This document shows positions 36,087 to 44,819 of a stretch of DNA of 64,000 nucleotides, piece by piece. This stretch comes from an uncultured Pseudoxanthomonas sp. (GTDB lineage Bacteria > Pseudomonadota > Gammaproteobacteria > Xanthomonadales > Xanthomonadaceae): the NCBI GenBank assembly GCA_946479745.1, contig CAMLGZ010000003.1, positions 1 to 64,000 on the forward strand, written 5' to 3'. Position 1 is the first letter of the stretch. Every line of letters starts with the position of its first letter. The notes beneath the pieces are model-generated. The model made no database searches, was not told the origin of the DNA, and worked only from the letters and a program-made list of their open reading frames with translations. The position numbers and the translations under genes are program-made.

Positions 36087-38272
36087 TTGCCGTCCGTGGC
36101 TGCGGCGATTCCACATTCCATACTGGAAATATCGCCTGTCTTGGCGTCCTGGTTCACTCGCATGACGTCGCAGGAAGTCTCCAGGATCGGCGGCCGTTCC
36201 GCATTGCGGTGCCAGACGTATTGCTTTCCGGATCCAGGACCTGCGAGCGCGCCGTCGGCTTTCGCATTGGCTTCGAAGGTGACCGGTATCTGCACCCTGC
36301 CCGGCACTGCCTTGCCCTGCTCCATCGCAGGTGTGAACTTCCATTTCTTCACCGCTTCCAACGCAGCCGCATCGAACACGGTCGGCGGATTGGACGTATC
36401 GACCTGCGCCTTCGTCACAGACCCATCCGTGCCGACATCGACGATCAGGACGACCTTGCCGTCCTGCTTGCGGCCTAGAGCATCGGCCGGATACGCGGGC
36501 GGCGGCGCATCCTTGATTTCTACCGGCCTGTCCGGGATCGCACCGCGTGCGCTTGACGCAAGCCTGGTGGTCACGTTGCCGGAAAAGACCAGGGGCGACA
36601 CTTTTTCCGTTGCTTGTATGGCCCCGGCTTGAGCGGCGCCGTCGCCAGCCGAAAGGGACGGAGGCGTTGGTCCGAACGCCAACGGCATTCGAACCAGACT
36701 GGCAACCGCACGGCCATGCTCTATTTTTGGCGAATACCGGTGGGCCCTGACGTAAAGTCTGGCTTGCTCAAGACTCAATGCCCCGGCAGGCTTTACCTGC
36801 TCTATCTCCACATTTTTTATCCTGCCTTGGGCGTCGAGCGACAGCAAAAGGACCGCTTCGCCGTTTGCTGCATAGTCCTGTCCGTACGATGCATTGCCAT
36901 GTGCGTACCGGTAGGCGCCATCGTGGTCGAGTAGTGCTTGCTCGGCGACCGCCGGATCGTCCGCGTCCGCCACGCGCATCACCTTGTCCGCGGGCACGGG
37001 TTTGATGGACACCAGCAGCCGTGTGGCGTCTGCGCCATCCTCACCGACCTGCAGCAACAAGGGCCTGTCTTCCTGCAGCGGAGCCTTTGATTGTTGGACA
37101 ACACTGCCCGCGTGGCTCAGTGTCCACGAGACGACAGGTGATGCGCCATCCGTCACCGAGGCCTCCAGCGCCCAGCGGTCCTTGCCGTGCCCGACGCTCG
37201 CATTGAACGGAAATCGTGGCACCAGAAAGATATCGGTGGAGCCGTTGGGTCCGGACGTCATTGCACCGGATGACATTTCGACTTGCTTGCTGTCGCCTTT
37301 GACGACCACGCTGGCCATCGCGACAGCCCCTTCAATTACGGTGCCCACCATCACAGGCCCCTTGACCAGGTCGCCAGGCTGTAGCGCCCAAGCGGTGTAA
37401 CCGCTAAGGCAAGCCATGATGCCCACGGCAAGAATTCCGGTACGCAAACGCCTGCGTCCGGGCAAAGGTTGTTTCAACATGAGAATCCTCTCCTTCAACG
37501 ATTGGCTAGACTGCCAATGGCAACCGACCGGCAGTCCAAGGACGGCCAGTTGCGTTTTCAACATCGCCTCGGCGTAACTGCGGCGGCGGTGGGGAAATTG
37601 AGCCAGGACCATGGCATCGCAGGCCATTTCCTGATCCTGCCGGAACCGGGACGCGGCCCAGTGCAGCAAGGGGTTGAACCAGTACACGCTGCGCAGCGCG
37701 ACTACAGCGAAGTTGGCCGCCGCGTCTCCGCGTCGCAGATGCGCGCGTTCGTGAGCCATCACCATTTCGCCTTCCTGCAGCGGATAGCGGAGCGCGAAAT
37801 CGGCCGGCAGCACGATGCGCGGGTTCCAAGCGCCCACCACGGCCGGACAGGCATCTGGTGATTGCGAGACGAATACGCCCCCGCCAGCAGGCGACAGTTC
37901 GCCCAGGGCGCGCAGATAGCGGCGCTGCATGCGTTGGAACAGGAAGGCGGTGACAGCCACGCCGCAGGACCAGAGGAACGGCAACCAGAAGCGGTAGTCC
38001 GGCAGCGTGGCGGTGGCGTTTTCCATCGGCAGTGCCTGTAGCGGGCCCACTCCCATGGCCACCAGACCAACCTGGCTCATCGTGGCGACCTCCCGGACCG
38101 GCGCTGGCAGCAGCACTGCCAGCATCGCCAGCGGCACCACCCACCATGCCAGGTAGGCGATGCGCGCGCCGAAGTGGCGGCGCAATGGAGTGCGGATCGC
38201 CACCATCAGCAACAACGCGAATGTCATCGCCAGCGTAGTGAGCGTCAACATCTGCAGCAGCTCACTGACCAT
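36083..38272 (-). CDS. BlaR1-like M56 metallopeptidase fused to TonB-C domains
   Basis: 729 residues from ATG at 38272. N-terminal membrane helices (about 8-25, 38-55, 95-112) surround an M56 peptidase with HERAH (H174, E175, H178) and a downstream glutamate in DQEMACDA (about 215). A further helix lies near 262-285. The long periplasmic C-terminus contains two TonB-C-like segments; the last (PPPAYPADALGRKQDGKVVLIVDVG) is the clearer one. In BlaR1/MecR1 the M56 domain inactivates the BlaI repressor on signal; here the sensor domain is replaced by TonB-like domains. The gene overlaps blaI by 11 bp. Confidence 0.87.
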   Translation of the reverse strand: MVSELLQMLTLTTLAMTFALLLMVAIRTPLRRHFGARIAYLAWWVVPLAMLAVLLPAPVREVATMSQVGLVAMGVGPLQALPMENATATLPDYRFWLPFLWSCGVAVTAFLFQRMQRRYLRALGELSPAGGGVFVSQSPDACPAVVGAWNPRIVLPADFALRYPLQEGEMVMAHERAHLRRGDAAANFAVVALRSVYWFNPLLHWAASRFRQDQEMACDAMVLAQFPHRRRSYAEAMLKTQLAVLGLPVGCHWQSSQSLKERILMLKQPLPGRRRLRTGILAVGIMACLSGYTAWALQPGDLVKGPVMVGTVIEGAVAMASVVVKGDSKQVEMSSGAMTSGPNGSTDIFLVPRFPFNASVGHGKDRWALEASVTDGASPVVSWTLSHAGSVVQQSKAPLQEDRPLLLQVGEDGADATRLLVSIKPVPADKVMRVADADDPAVAEQALLDHDGAYRYAHGNASYGQDYAANGEAVLLLSLDAQGRIKNVEIEQVKPAGALSLEQARLYVRAHRYSPKIEHGRAVASLVRMPLAFGPTPPSLSAGDGAAQAGAIQATEKVSPLVFSGNVTTRLASSARGAIPDRPVEIKDAPPPAYPADALGRKQDGKVVLIVDVGTDGSVTKAQVDTSNPPTVFDAAALEAVKKWKFTPAMEQGKAVPGRVQIPVTFEANAKADGALAGPGSGKQYVWHRNAERPPILETSCDVMRVNQDAKTGDISSMECGIAAATDGK

Positions 38273-38630
38273 CGTCGAGCTCCCCGATGAGTTTCTTGAG
38301 TTCGGCGATATCGGCCGCCGACAGCTTTCCGCGTTCGCTGAAATGCGCCACCAGCGGCGCCACACGTCCTCCGAACAGCCGCTCCAGCATTCCCTCGCTT
38401 TGCTGGCCGATCCAGGATTCGCGCGCCAGCACCGGCGAGTACAGATAGCGGCGGCCTTCCTTTTCGGCCTGGATGGCGCCTTTGTTCAACAAACGGTTCA
38501 ACAGCGTCTTGACCGTCGGTTCGGCCCAATCGGTATGCGCCGACAATGCGATCACGACTTCGTCGGCTCCCATCGGATTCTTTTTCCATAGCGCTTCCAT
38601 CACCATGGCCTCGGCTTCGCTGATCTGCAT
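38262..38630 (-). CDS. blaI: BlaI/MecI/CopY-family transcriptional repressor
   Basis: 122 residues. Winged-helix N-terminal domain (MQISEAEAMVMEALWKKNP, then WAEPTVKTLLNRLLNKGAI as recognition region, then GRRYLYSPVL) and a short C-terminal dimerisation helix region. It is the first gene of blaI-M56/TonB-lipoprotein. Two GATTACG-N2-TGTAA(T/A) palindromes lie 4-42 bp upstream of its start codon, consistent with autoregulation. The palindrome at 9342 is a candidate second target. Confidence 0.92.
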   Translation of the reverse strand: MQISEAEAMVMEALWKKNPMGADEVVIALSAHTDWAEPTVKTLLNRLLNKGAIQAEKEGRRYLYSPVLARESWIGQQSEGMLERLFGGRVAPLVAHFSERGKLSAADIAELKKLIGELDDGQ

Positions 38631-38633
38631 ATC

Positions 38634-38672
38634 GATTACGCCTGTAAATGTTTATTGATTACGCCTGTAATC
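38634..38672. promoter_or_regulatory. Two BlaI-type operator-like palindromes
   Basis: GATTACGCCTGTAAAT (38634-38649) and GATTACGCCTGTAATC (38657-38672) are 23 bp apart, about two helical turns. The second is a near-perfect 7-N2-7 palindrome, GATTACG-CC-TGTAATC. They lie between blaI (leftward) and the acetyl-CoA hydrolase-family gene (rightward, start 38740), so a bound repressor could affect both. The architecture matches TACA-N2-TGTA operators of the family with an altered middle. Confidence 0.7.
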
Positions 38673-38739
38673 GCAAGCCTTGTCAAGCCCCTCCCCGACC
38701 GTTTGTCGGTTTCAGGGTCGCATCGCCTAAGCTGTCGCC

Positions 38740-40707
38740 ATGACGATCCATTTCGACAATATCGACGACGCCGTCGACCTGCTCCTCCGCCGCATTCCCG
38801 GCAGCTTGCGCATCGGCGCACCTCTGGCTATCGGCAAGCCGCATCGGCTGCTCAATGCCCTGTATCGGCGGATAGAGAAGGATCCGACGCGTCCGATGCA
38901 GATCTACACGGCGCTGTCTCTCGATCCGCCCGCTGCCGGCAGCGATCTGGAACGGCGCTTCCTGGCGCCGTTCGCGCAGCGTCATTTCGGCGACGACTTC
39001 CCCGCACTGCTCTACGTACAGGCGATGAAGCGCGATGCCCTCCCCGCACACATCCAGGTGGAAGAGTTCTACATGCAATCCGGTGCGCTGCTGAAGTCTT
39101 CGCAAGCGCAGCGCAGCTACACCAGCCTCAACTACACGCAAGCCGCCGCCGGCGTGGCGCTACGGGGGGCCAACGCGATCCTGCAGAAGGTCGCGCTGGA
39201 ACCGGGCCCGCCTCCAGGCAAAGCGCCACGGCTATCGCTCTCCTGCAACAACGACACCACCCAGGACACCATCGATGCTATCCGCGCGCTCGGATTGCCG
39301 CGGCCGCTGCTGGTCGCGGAAATCGATCCGCAGCTACCCTGGATCGGCGGCACCGCGGCGGTGGAAGAAAGCTTCTTCGACATCGTGATCTCGCCGCCCG
39401 GCCCTTATCCGAAACTGTTCGCACTGCCGCGCCAGCCGGTGGGCGACGTGGACTACGCCATCGGCCTGTACGCCAGCGCGCTGGTCCGCGATGGCGGCAC
39501 GCTGCAGATAGGCATCGGCGCGCTGGCCGACGCGCTGTCGCACGCATTGGCGCTGCGCCATACCGACAACGAAAAATACCGCGAAGTGCTGCATGCGCTG
39601 GATCCGGAACTGGCGCACCACCCCGCCGTGATCGCCAGCGGCGGCATGGACCCGTTCGCCATCGGCCTGTACGGCTGCAGCGAGATGCTCAACGAAGGCT
39701 TCAAGCGCCTGGTCGAAGCCGGCGTCATCCGCCGCAAGGTGGTGGACGACGAAGCATTGATGACGCGCATCGCTCAAGGCACCGCCAATATCGGCGACCA
39801 GGCCCGGCTGGAACGCGATGGCGAATACCTGCATGGCGCCTTCTATCTGGGTTCGACCGCGTTCTACGACTGGCTGCGCCATCTTCCCGACGACCAGCGT
39901 CGCGGCATCGGCATGCGCCGCATCAGCGAGATCAACCAACTCTATGGCGGGCACGAATCTCTCGAGCGCCTGCAACGCAGCGGATCTCGCTTCTTCAACA
40001 CCTGCATGATGGCTACCGCATTGGGCGATGCCGTTTCGGACGGCCTTGAGGACGGGCGCATCGTGTCCGGCGTAGGCGGGCAGTACAACTTCGTGGCCAT
40101 GGCCCATGCGCTGGAAGATGCACGCAGCGTGCTGATGTTCCGCTCACAGCGCGGCGAGGGCGACAAGGCCGAGTCCAGTGTGCGCTGGAACTACGGCCAT
40201 ACCACCATCCCGCGCCATCTGCGCGATATCTACATCAACGAGTACGGCATCGCCGATCTGCTGGGCCAGACCGACGAGGATTGCGTGATCGCCATGGCGG
40301 GAATCGCGGATGCGCGCTTCCAGGCGGATCTGCTGGACAAGGCGAAACATTCGAAGAAACTGCGCGGGGATTTTTCCGCCGGTCCGGAATGGGCGCGCAA
40401 CACGCCGCAGCGTTTGCGCGAGGCGCTGGCGCCGTTCCGCAACGACGGCACGTTGCCGGATTACCCGCTGGGCAGCGACTTCACCGAAGTGGAACAGCGT
40501 CTGGTGAAGGCGCTGGGCTGGCTGAAAAACGCAACCGGTACGCTGCCGCACAAATTGCGCACCCTCTGCAATGCGCTGTTCTCCGGTCAACGGACGGATG
40601 AGGAAGCCCTGCGGCGCATGGCGCTTGACCGGCCCGCCAATGCCGGTGAATGGCTGTATGCCAGACTGGTATCGCTTGCGCTGTCGAGAACCCGTTCCTT
40701 GTCCTGA
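38740..40707 (+). CDS. Acetyl-CoA hydrolase/transferase family protein
   Basis: 655 residues. The C-terminal half matches the acetyl-CoA hydrolase/transferase C-terminal domain (family I CoA-transferase-like), with VGGQYNFVAMAH and the RWNYGHTTIPRHLRDIYINEYG stretch. The N-terminal domain is present, but there are inserts and a roughly 60-residue tail not seen in the usual 430-500-residue enzymes. A CoA-transferase glutamate is plausible in VRDGGTLQIGIG-type surroundings but was not pinned down. It shares an upstream region with blaI. Confidence 0.8.
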   Translation: MTIHFDNIDDAVDLLLRRIPGSLRIGAPLAIGKPHRLLNALYRRIEKDPTRPMQIYTALSLDPPAAGSDLERRFLAPFAQRHFGDDFPALLYVQAMKRDALPAHIQVEEFYMQSGALLKSSQAQRSYTSLNYTQAAAGVALRGANAILQKVALEPGPPPGKAPRLSLSCNNDTTQDTIDAIRALGLPRPLLVAEIDPQLPWIGGTAAVEESFFDIVISPPGPYPKLFALPRQPVGDVDYAIGLYASALVRDGGTLQIGIGALADALSHALALRHTDNEKYREVLHALDPELAHHPAVIASGGMDPFAIGLYGCSEMLNEGFKRLVEAGVIRRKVVDDEALMTRIAQGTANIGDQARLERDGEYLHGAFYLGSTAFYDWLRHLPDDQRRGIGMRRISEINQLYGGHESLERLQRSGSRFFNTCMMATALGDAVSDGLEDGRIVSGVGGQYNFVAMAHALEDARSVLMFRSQRGEGDKAESSVRWNYGHTTIPRHLRDIYINEYGIADLLGQTDEDCVIAMAGIADARFQADLLDKAKHSKKLRGDFSAGPEWARNTPQRLREALAPFRNDGTLPDYPLGSDFTEVEQRLVKALGWLKNATGTLPHKLRTLCNALFSGQRTDEEALRRMALDRPANAGEWLYARLVSLALSRTRSLS

Positions 40708-40715
40708 TTGCCGGA

Positions 40716-42101
40716 TCAAGGCTTGCCGATGCGTCGCAGGACAAGCTCGGCGAGCTTGTCGTAGGCACCGTCGAAATGATGTCCGCCCGGCAGCGATTGC
40801 GCATGCACATGCCCGGGCGGAATATCCGGGCACAGCGAATCGTCTTCGTCTTCGCCGTAGAGGCACAGCGTGTCCGCCTCATTCAATTTCACTGCCTCCG
40901 GCTGGATGGGCAGACCGTCGTCCTTGCCGATCCAGTCGGCAAGATGGAATTCGAAAGAAGCGTTCTGCCCCAGACCCATGAGAACGGTCTGCGCGACCCG
41001 CGCACGAGAAGCCGGCGGCAACCGATTGACCGCGAAAGGCAATACGTCGGCGCCCTGCGAGTAGCCGATCAGCACGACTCTTTCCTTGCCCCAATGCTTC
41101 GCGTAATGACGCACGATCCGGTCGATATCGTCGGCCAGTTCCTGGGGTTCGCGTGCCTTCCAGAAATAGCGCAACGAATCGAAACCGATCACGCCGACCC
41201 CTTTGGCGACCAGCGCATTGGCCACTTCTTTGTCCAACCCGGCCCATCCGCCATCGCCGCTGAGCAGAATGGCGAAGGTATCGTTGTCGCCGCTGGCCGG
41301 CACTTCTATCAAAGGCAGGTCGCTCAGCTTCGCCGGCGGCGGCGGAAGCGCGATATTTCGTCCCGCGGTCAATACGCGGTAACTGGCCAGGAGCGCGGGC
41401 AGCGTGCCTTGGTCCGTCCAAAGATCTCGGCCATGGCCGGGCAGCGTCGATAGCGCGGCACCGTGGGAGCGGCCGACGAAATCACGGACGTTGGCGACTG
41501 CGCAGCGGCCGTCATTGGCTTGCTGCAGTACGACCCACGGTTGCGGCAGCTCCGAGACGGGCGCCAGCAGCGAGACGTTGCCCTTCGCACCTTCCAGGAA
41601 ATGTCTGTCGGCGCGTTCGCACAGCGGCTTGCCAAGATCCAGCCGTGGACAGAACGAGAGCGAGATCGCGCCGGCGAAGGTATCCTCGTCGGCGACCGCC
41701 TGCATCGCGTAGGCCAGCGCGGCGCCGGATCCGTAGCCGACCAGTAACGGCGCGCGGTAAGTGGGTTGCTGTGCGTAACCCTGCAGGTAGTGCGAAAGAT
41801 TCTCCAGATCGCCATCGGGCAGCACGCAATCGTCGTCGTCCTTGGCCAGGGTGGTGCGCAGCTTCGGCAGGTCGATACCCGCCACCATCGCACCTTCCCT
41901 GGCCAAAGCGCGGGCGGCGGTATCCATGGTCCCGTCCCAGCCATTCTCGCCGGAAAGGAACAACACGAATTGCCCTGCTTCTCCCTGCGGCCGGTACAGC
42001 GCGACGCGATCGAAGGAGCCATGCGAGATGCGCTCTTGCGCCCGGGCCGGCAACGCGAACAGGGTCGCGAGCAACAGCGGAATCATAAGGTTCTTGATCA
42101 T
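40716..42101 (-). CDS. acvB: AcvB/VirJ-family periplasmic hydrolase (probable aminoacyl-phosphatidylglycerol hydrolase)
   Basis: 461 residues from the ATG that overlaps the mprF stop. A signal peptide (ending FALPARA) is followed by two alpha/beta-hydrolase-like halves. The second has LSGDGGWAGLDKEV, the nucleophile motif GYSQGAD and GGHHFDGAY near the end. AcvB-family proteins in Agrobacterium and Rhizobium hydrolyse lysyl-phosphatidylglycerol made by the neighbouring LpiA/MprF enzyme; the mprF-acvB order here supports the same role. Confidence 0.87.
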   Translation of the reverse strand: MIKNLMIPLLLATLFALPARAQERISHGSFDRVALYRPQGEAGQFVLFLSGENGWDGTMDTAARALAREGAMVAGIDLPKLRTTLAKDDDDCVLPDGDLENLSHYLQGYAQQPTYRAPLLVGYGSGAALAYAMQAVADEDTFAGAISLSFCPRLDLGKPLCERADRHFLEGAKGNVSLLAPVSELPQPWVVLQQANDGRCAVANVRDFVGRSHGAALSTLPGHGRDLWTDQGTLPALLASYRVLTAGRNIALPPPPAKLSDLPLIEVPASGDNDTFAILLSGDGGWAGLDKEVANALVAKGVGVIGFDSLRYFWKAREPQELADDIDRIVRHYAKHWGKERVVLIGYSQGADVLPFAVNRLPPASRARVAQTVLMGLGQNASFEFHLADWIGKDDGLPIQPEAVKLNEADTLCLYGEDEDDSLCPDIPPGHVHAQSLPGGHHFDGAYDKLAELVLRRIGKP

Positions 42102-44683
42102 TTCGCGATGACTCCCTTCAAACCGCCGCTGATCAACGCAGCGATATCGGCCAGTAAAAGCAATGGAACAACGCCACCCGGCGATGCGAGATAACGCGCT
42201 TCCCATTGCGGATCGAATTTTTCCTTGAATGCGCGCAGCCCGCGGAAATTGTAGAAATTCTCGCCGTGCGCGAACAACAACCGCCCCCCGCGGTGCCAGA
42301 ACGGGGCAAGCGAATGCTTGGCCATGCCCGACAGCGGCGCCATGCCCAGACCGAACCGCTGGAATCCGATTCCGCGCAAATGCAGCATCAGCTCGGCGAA
42401 CAGGAAATCCATGGCGCCGTACGGCATCTTCGGCAGATGGCGCATCAGGTCGACGGTGGCCTCGGCCTTCATATCGGTGGTCAGCACAGTGGCGAAGGCG
42501 ACGATGCGGCCTTCGTGGCGCACCAACGCGACAGGTTGCTTCAGTAGGTAGTCGTCGATGAAGGCGCCCACCGAGAAGCGCTTCTCGGCCGCGCGGTGTT
42601 CGGCCAGCCACGCGTCGGAAACGGCGCGTAGCTCTTCGAGGATCGCCGGCACCGCTTCCACCGGAACCATCTCGAATACGGCGCCTTCGCGTTCGGCGCG
42701 CTTGATGCTGTAGCGCAGGTTGGAGCGTCGTTTCCCTTCCAGAGAAAAATCGGCCAGCGGCACATACGCGTATTCGCCCAGCTTGAACAAGCGCAGGCCC
42801 GCGTCCAGGTACATCGACAGCGACTGCGGACGCACCTGGTAGAAGCACGCGCGTCCTCCCGCTTCGCGCGCGCGCTCCACGAGGCGCCATACCAGTTCGG
42901 CCTGCTCGTTCTCCGGTCCCAGCGGATCGAACAGACCGATCCACGAGCGCCGCTGGCGCCCGAACATCACCATGGCATTGCCGGTTTCCGAGAACAGGAA
43001 CTGTTTGTCGCCGGTCAGCGCCAGAAAACCGTCGGCATTGTCCTGTCGGCGGACGATCGAGTCCGCGCGCGCCAGTGCGACCGCGTCGGGCGGCTCCGGC
43101 GTCGATGAGGCAGGACGCAACAACTGGCGCACGGCCAGCACCAGCGCCAGCAAGGCGATGCCGACCAGCGCGCGCAACGAGCGCGGCGCATGCCCGTTGA
43201 ACTCGAACTGCCACCACAACTCACGGGTGTAGTCGACGTCCTGGTAGGCGAAGAACAACAGCGCGGTCAGCGCGGCGAAGATCGCCGCGACCGCCAGCAA
43301 CCAGCCGCCGCTGAACGGTACCGACAACAGCGAAGCCTTGCGCGTGAACTGCTTGCGCGACAAAGCCAGCGCGGTCACCAGCGAGACCAGCAGAACCGCT
43401 TCCCCTACCGCGATGCCCTTGGGCAGCGCCATCAGCAGGGTCATCGCCGCCAGTCCCAGTCCCGCCCACCACGCCGCATCCAGCCGCGACAACATGCCGC
43501 GCGCGACGAACAGCAGCGCCAAACCAGCGACGCTGCTGAGGAAGTGCGACGCTTCCACCAGCGGCAACGGCACGTGCAAGGCCAGCAACTCGGTGGCTTC
43601 TTCGGTGGCCGGGGTCACTCCCGAGACCAGCACCACCACCGCTACGACCAACGTGTACGCAGCAAGCAACAACGGCGCCAAACCGCTGACCGCCCGGGTC
43701 AACGGCGCCGCGACGCCGCTGCGCAATTCGTGCAGCATCATCAGCAGCATGGCCAGCAACAGCGGCAACACGTAGTAGACAAGGCGATAAAGCACCAGCG
43801 CTCCCGCCAGTGCCTCGGCGGGCACTCGTCCGCCGAGCGCCACCAGCATGACCGCTTCGAACACGCCCAGCCCACCCGGCACGTGGCTGATCACACCCAG
43901 CACCAGCGCCGCGGCGTAGAAACCGATGAAAACCGGGAAGCTCACTGCGCCATCGGGCAGCAGCACCCACAGCACCGCGCCCGCCGCCAGGATATCCAGC
44001 ACCGACCACAGCAACTGCCGCAACGCCAGCGAGGCCTGCGGCAGACGCACGGACAAGCGTCCGAACAAACGACGCTCACGGCCATCGCGGCACCACACCA
44101 GCAGGGCAGCGATCACGGCCAGTACCAGCCAGGCGCCGGTCGACAGCAGCCAGGCCGGAACATGCACCAGAGGAGCGAGCGCCTGCGCATCCCACAACAG
44201 ACCCAGCGCGCCCACCGTACCCACGCCCAGACCGAAGGCCACCGCATTGAAAGCGATGGCCCGCGAAATCAGTCCGGCTTCCACGCCGGCCGCCCCGTAA
44301 AGACGCATGCGCACCGCACCGCCGGTGAACACGCCCAGGCCGATGGTATTGGTCAGCGCGTAAGCGATGAAGGAAGTCTGCGCGACTACCCGGTAAGGCA
44401 CCGACGCGCCCACGTAGCGGAGCGAAGAGTGGTCGTAACCGCTCAATGCCAGATAGCTCACCGCCGTGGCCAGCAAGGCGAGCGCCAGATCGCCCGAATC
44501 GACGCCGCGCACTGCCGCTACGACCTGGTCGTAGCTGATCTGCTGCCACAGGCCCTTGAACGCGAACGCCAGCAACGCCGCCAGCGCGATCATGCCCGCC
44601 GCCAGCAACCAGGGCCTGCCCCGTTGCAGCAAGGGCAGCCAGGATGCCGTCTTGAAATCGATGGTCCGCTGTCTGCGCAACAT
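42098..44683 (-). CDS. mprF: Bifunctional lysylphosphatidylglycerol flippase/synthetase MprF
   Basis: 861 residues. The N-terminal about 520 residues hold about 14 membrane helices of the flippase (GVFTGGAVRMRLYG is a typical loop). The C-terminal DUF2156 domain (NADGFLALTGDKQFLFSE ... FYQVRP ... GMAPLSG) transfers an amino acid from aminoacyl-tRNA to phosphatidylglycerol, lowering the net negative charge and giving resistance to cationic peptides. Lysine or alanine specificity cannot be told here. It overlaps acvB by 4 bp. Confidence 0.93.
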   Translation of the reverse strand: MLRRQRTIDFKTASWLPLLQRGRPWLLAAGMIALAALLAFAFKGLWQQISYDQVVAAVRGVDSGDLALALLATAVSYLALSGYDHSSLRYVGASVPYRVVAQTSFIAYALTNTIGLGVFTGGAVRMRLYGAAGVEAGLISRAIAFNAVAFGLGVGTVGALGLLWDAQALAPLVHVPAWLLSTGAWLVLAVIAALLVWCRDGRERRLFGRLSVRLPQASLALRQLLWSVLDILAAGAVLWVLLPDGAVSFPVFIGFYAAALVLGVISHVPGGLGVFEAVMLVALGGRVPAEALAGALVLYRLVYYVLPLLLAMLLMMLHELRSGVAAPLTRAVSGLAPLLLAAYTLVVAVVVLVSGVTPATEEATELLALHVPLPLVEASHFLSSVAGLALLFVARGMLSRLDAAWWAGLGLAAMTLLMALPKGIAVGEAVLLVSLVTALALSRKQFTRKASLLSVPFSGGWLLAVAAIFAALTALLFFAYQDVDYTRELWWQFEFNGHAPRSLRALVGIALLALVLAVRQLLRPASSTPEPPDAVALARADSIVRRQDNADGFLALTGDKQFLFSETGNAMVMFGRQRRSWIGLFDPLGPENEQAELVWRLVERAREAGGRACFYQVRPQSLSMYLDAGLRLFKLGEYAYVPLADFSLEGKRRSNLRYSIKRAEREGAVFEMVPVEAVPAILEELRAVSDAWLAEHRAAEKRFSVGAFIDDYLLKQPVALVRHEGRIVAFATVLTTDMKAEATVDLMRHLPKMPYGAMDFLFAELMLHLRGIGFQRFGLGMAPLSGMAKHSLAPFWHRGGRLLFAHGENFYNFRGLRAFKEKFDPQWEARYLASPGGVVPLLLLADIAALISGGLKGVIAK

Positions 44684-44819
44684 GACCCCTATTTGTCGTT
44701 GAACGCATCCGTGCGACAGATTTCCATCCGTCGCAGTTCCCCGACTTTATCGCGCAAGCGGCGAGTCATCGCCGTGAAGACGATGCGGATGCCGTTTCAG
44801 TCCGTTCGTGCGAGAGGCT

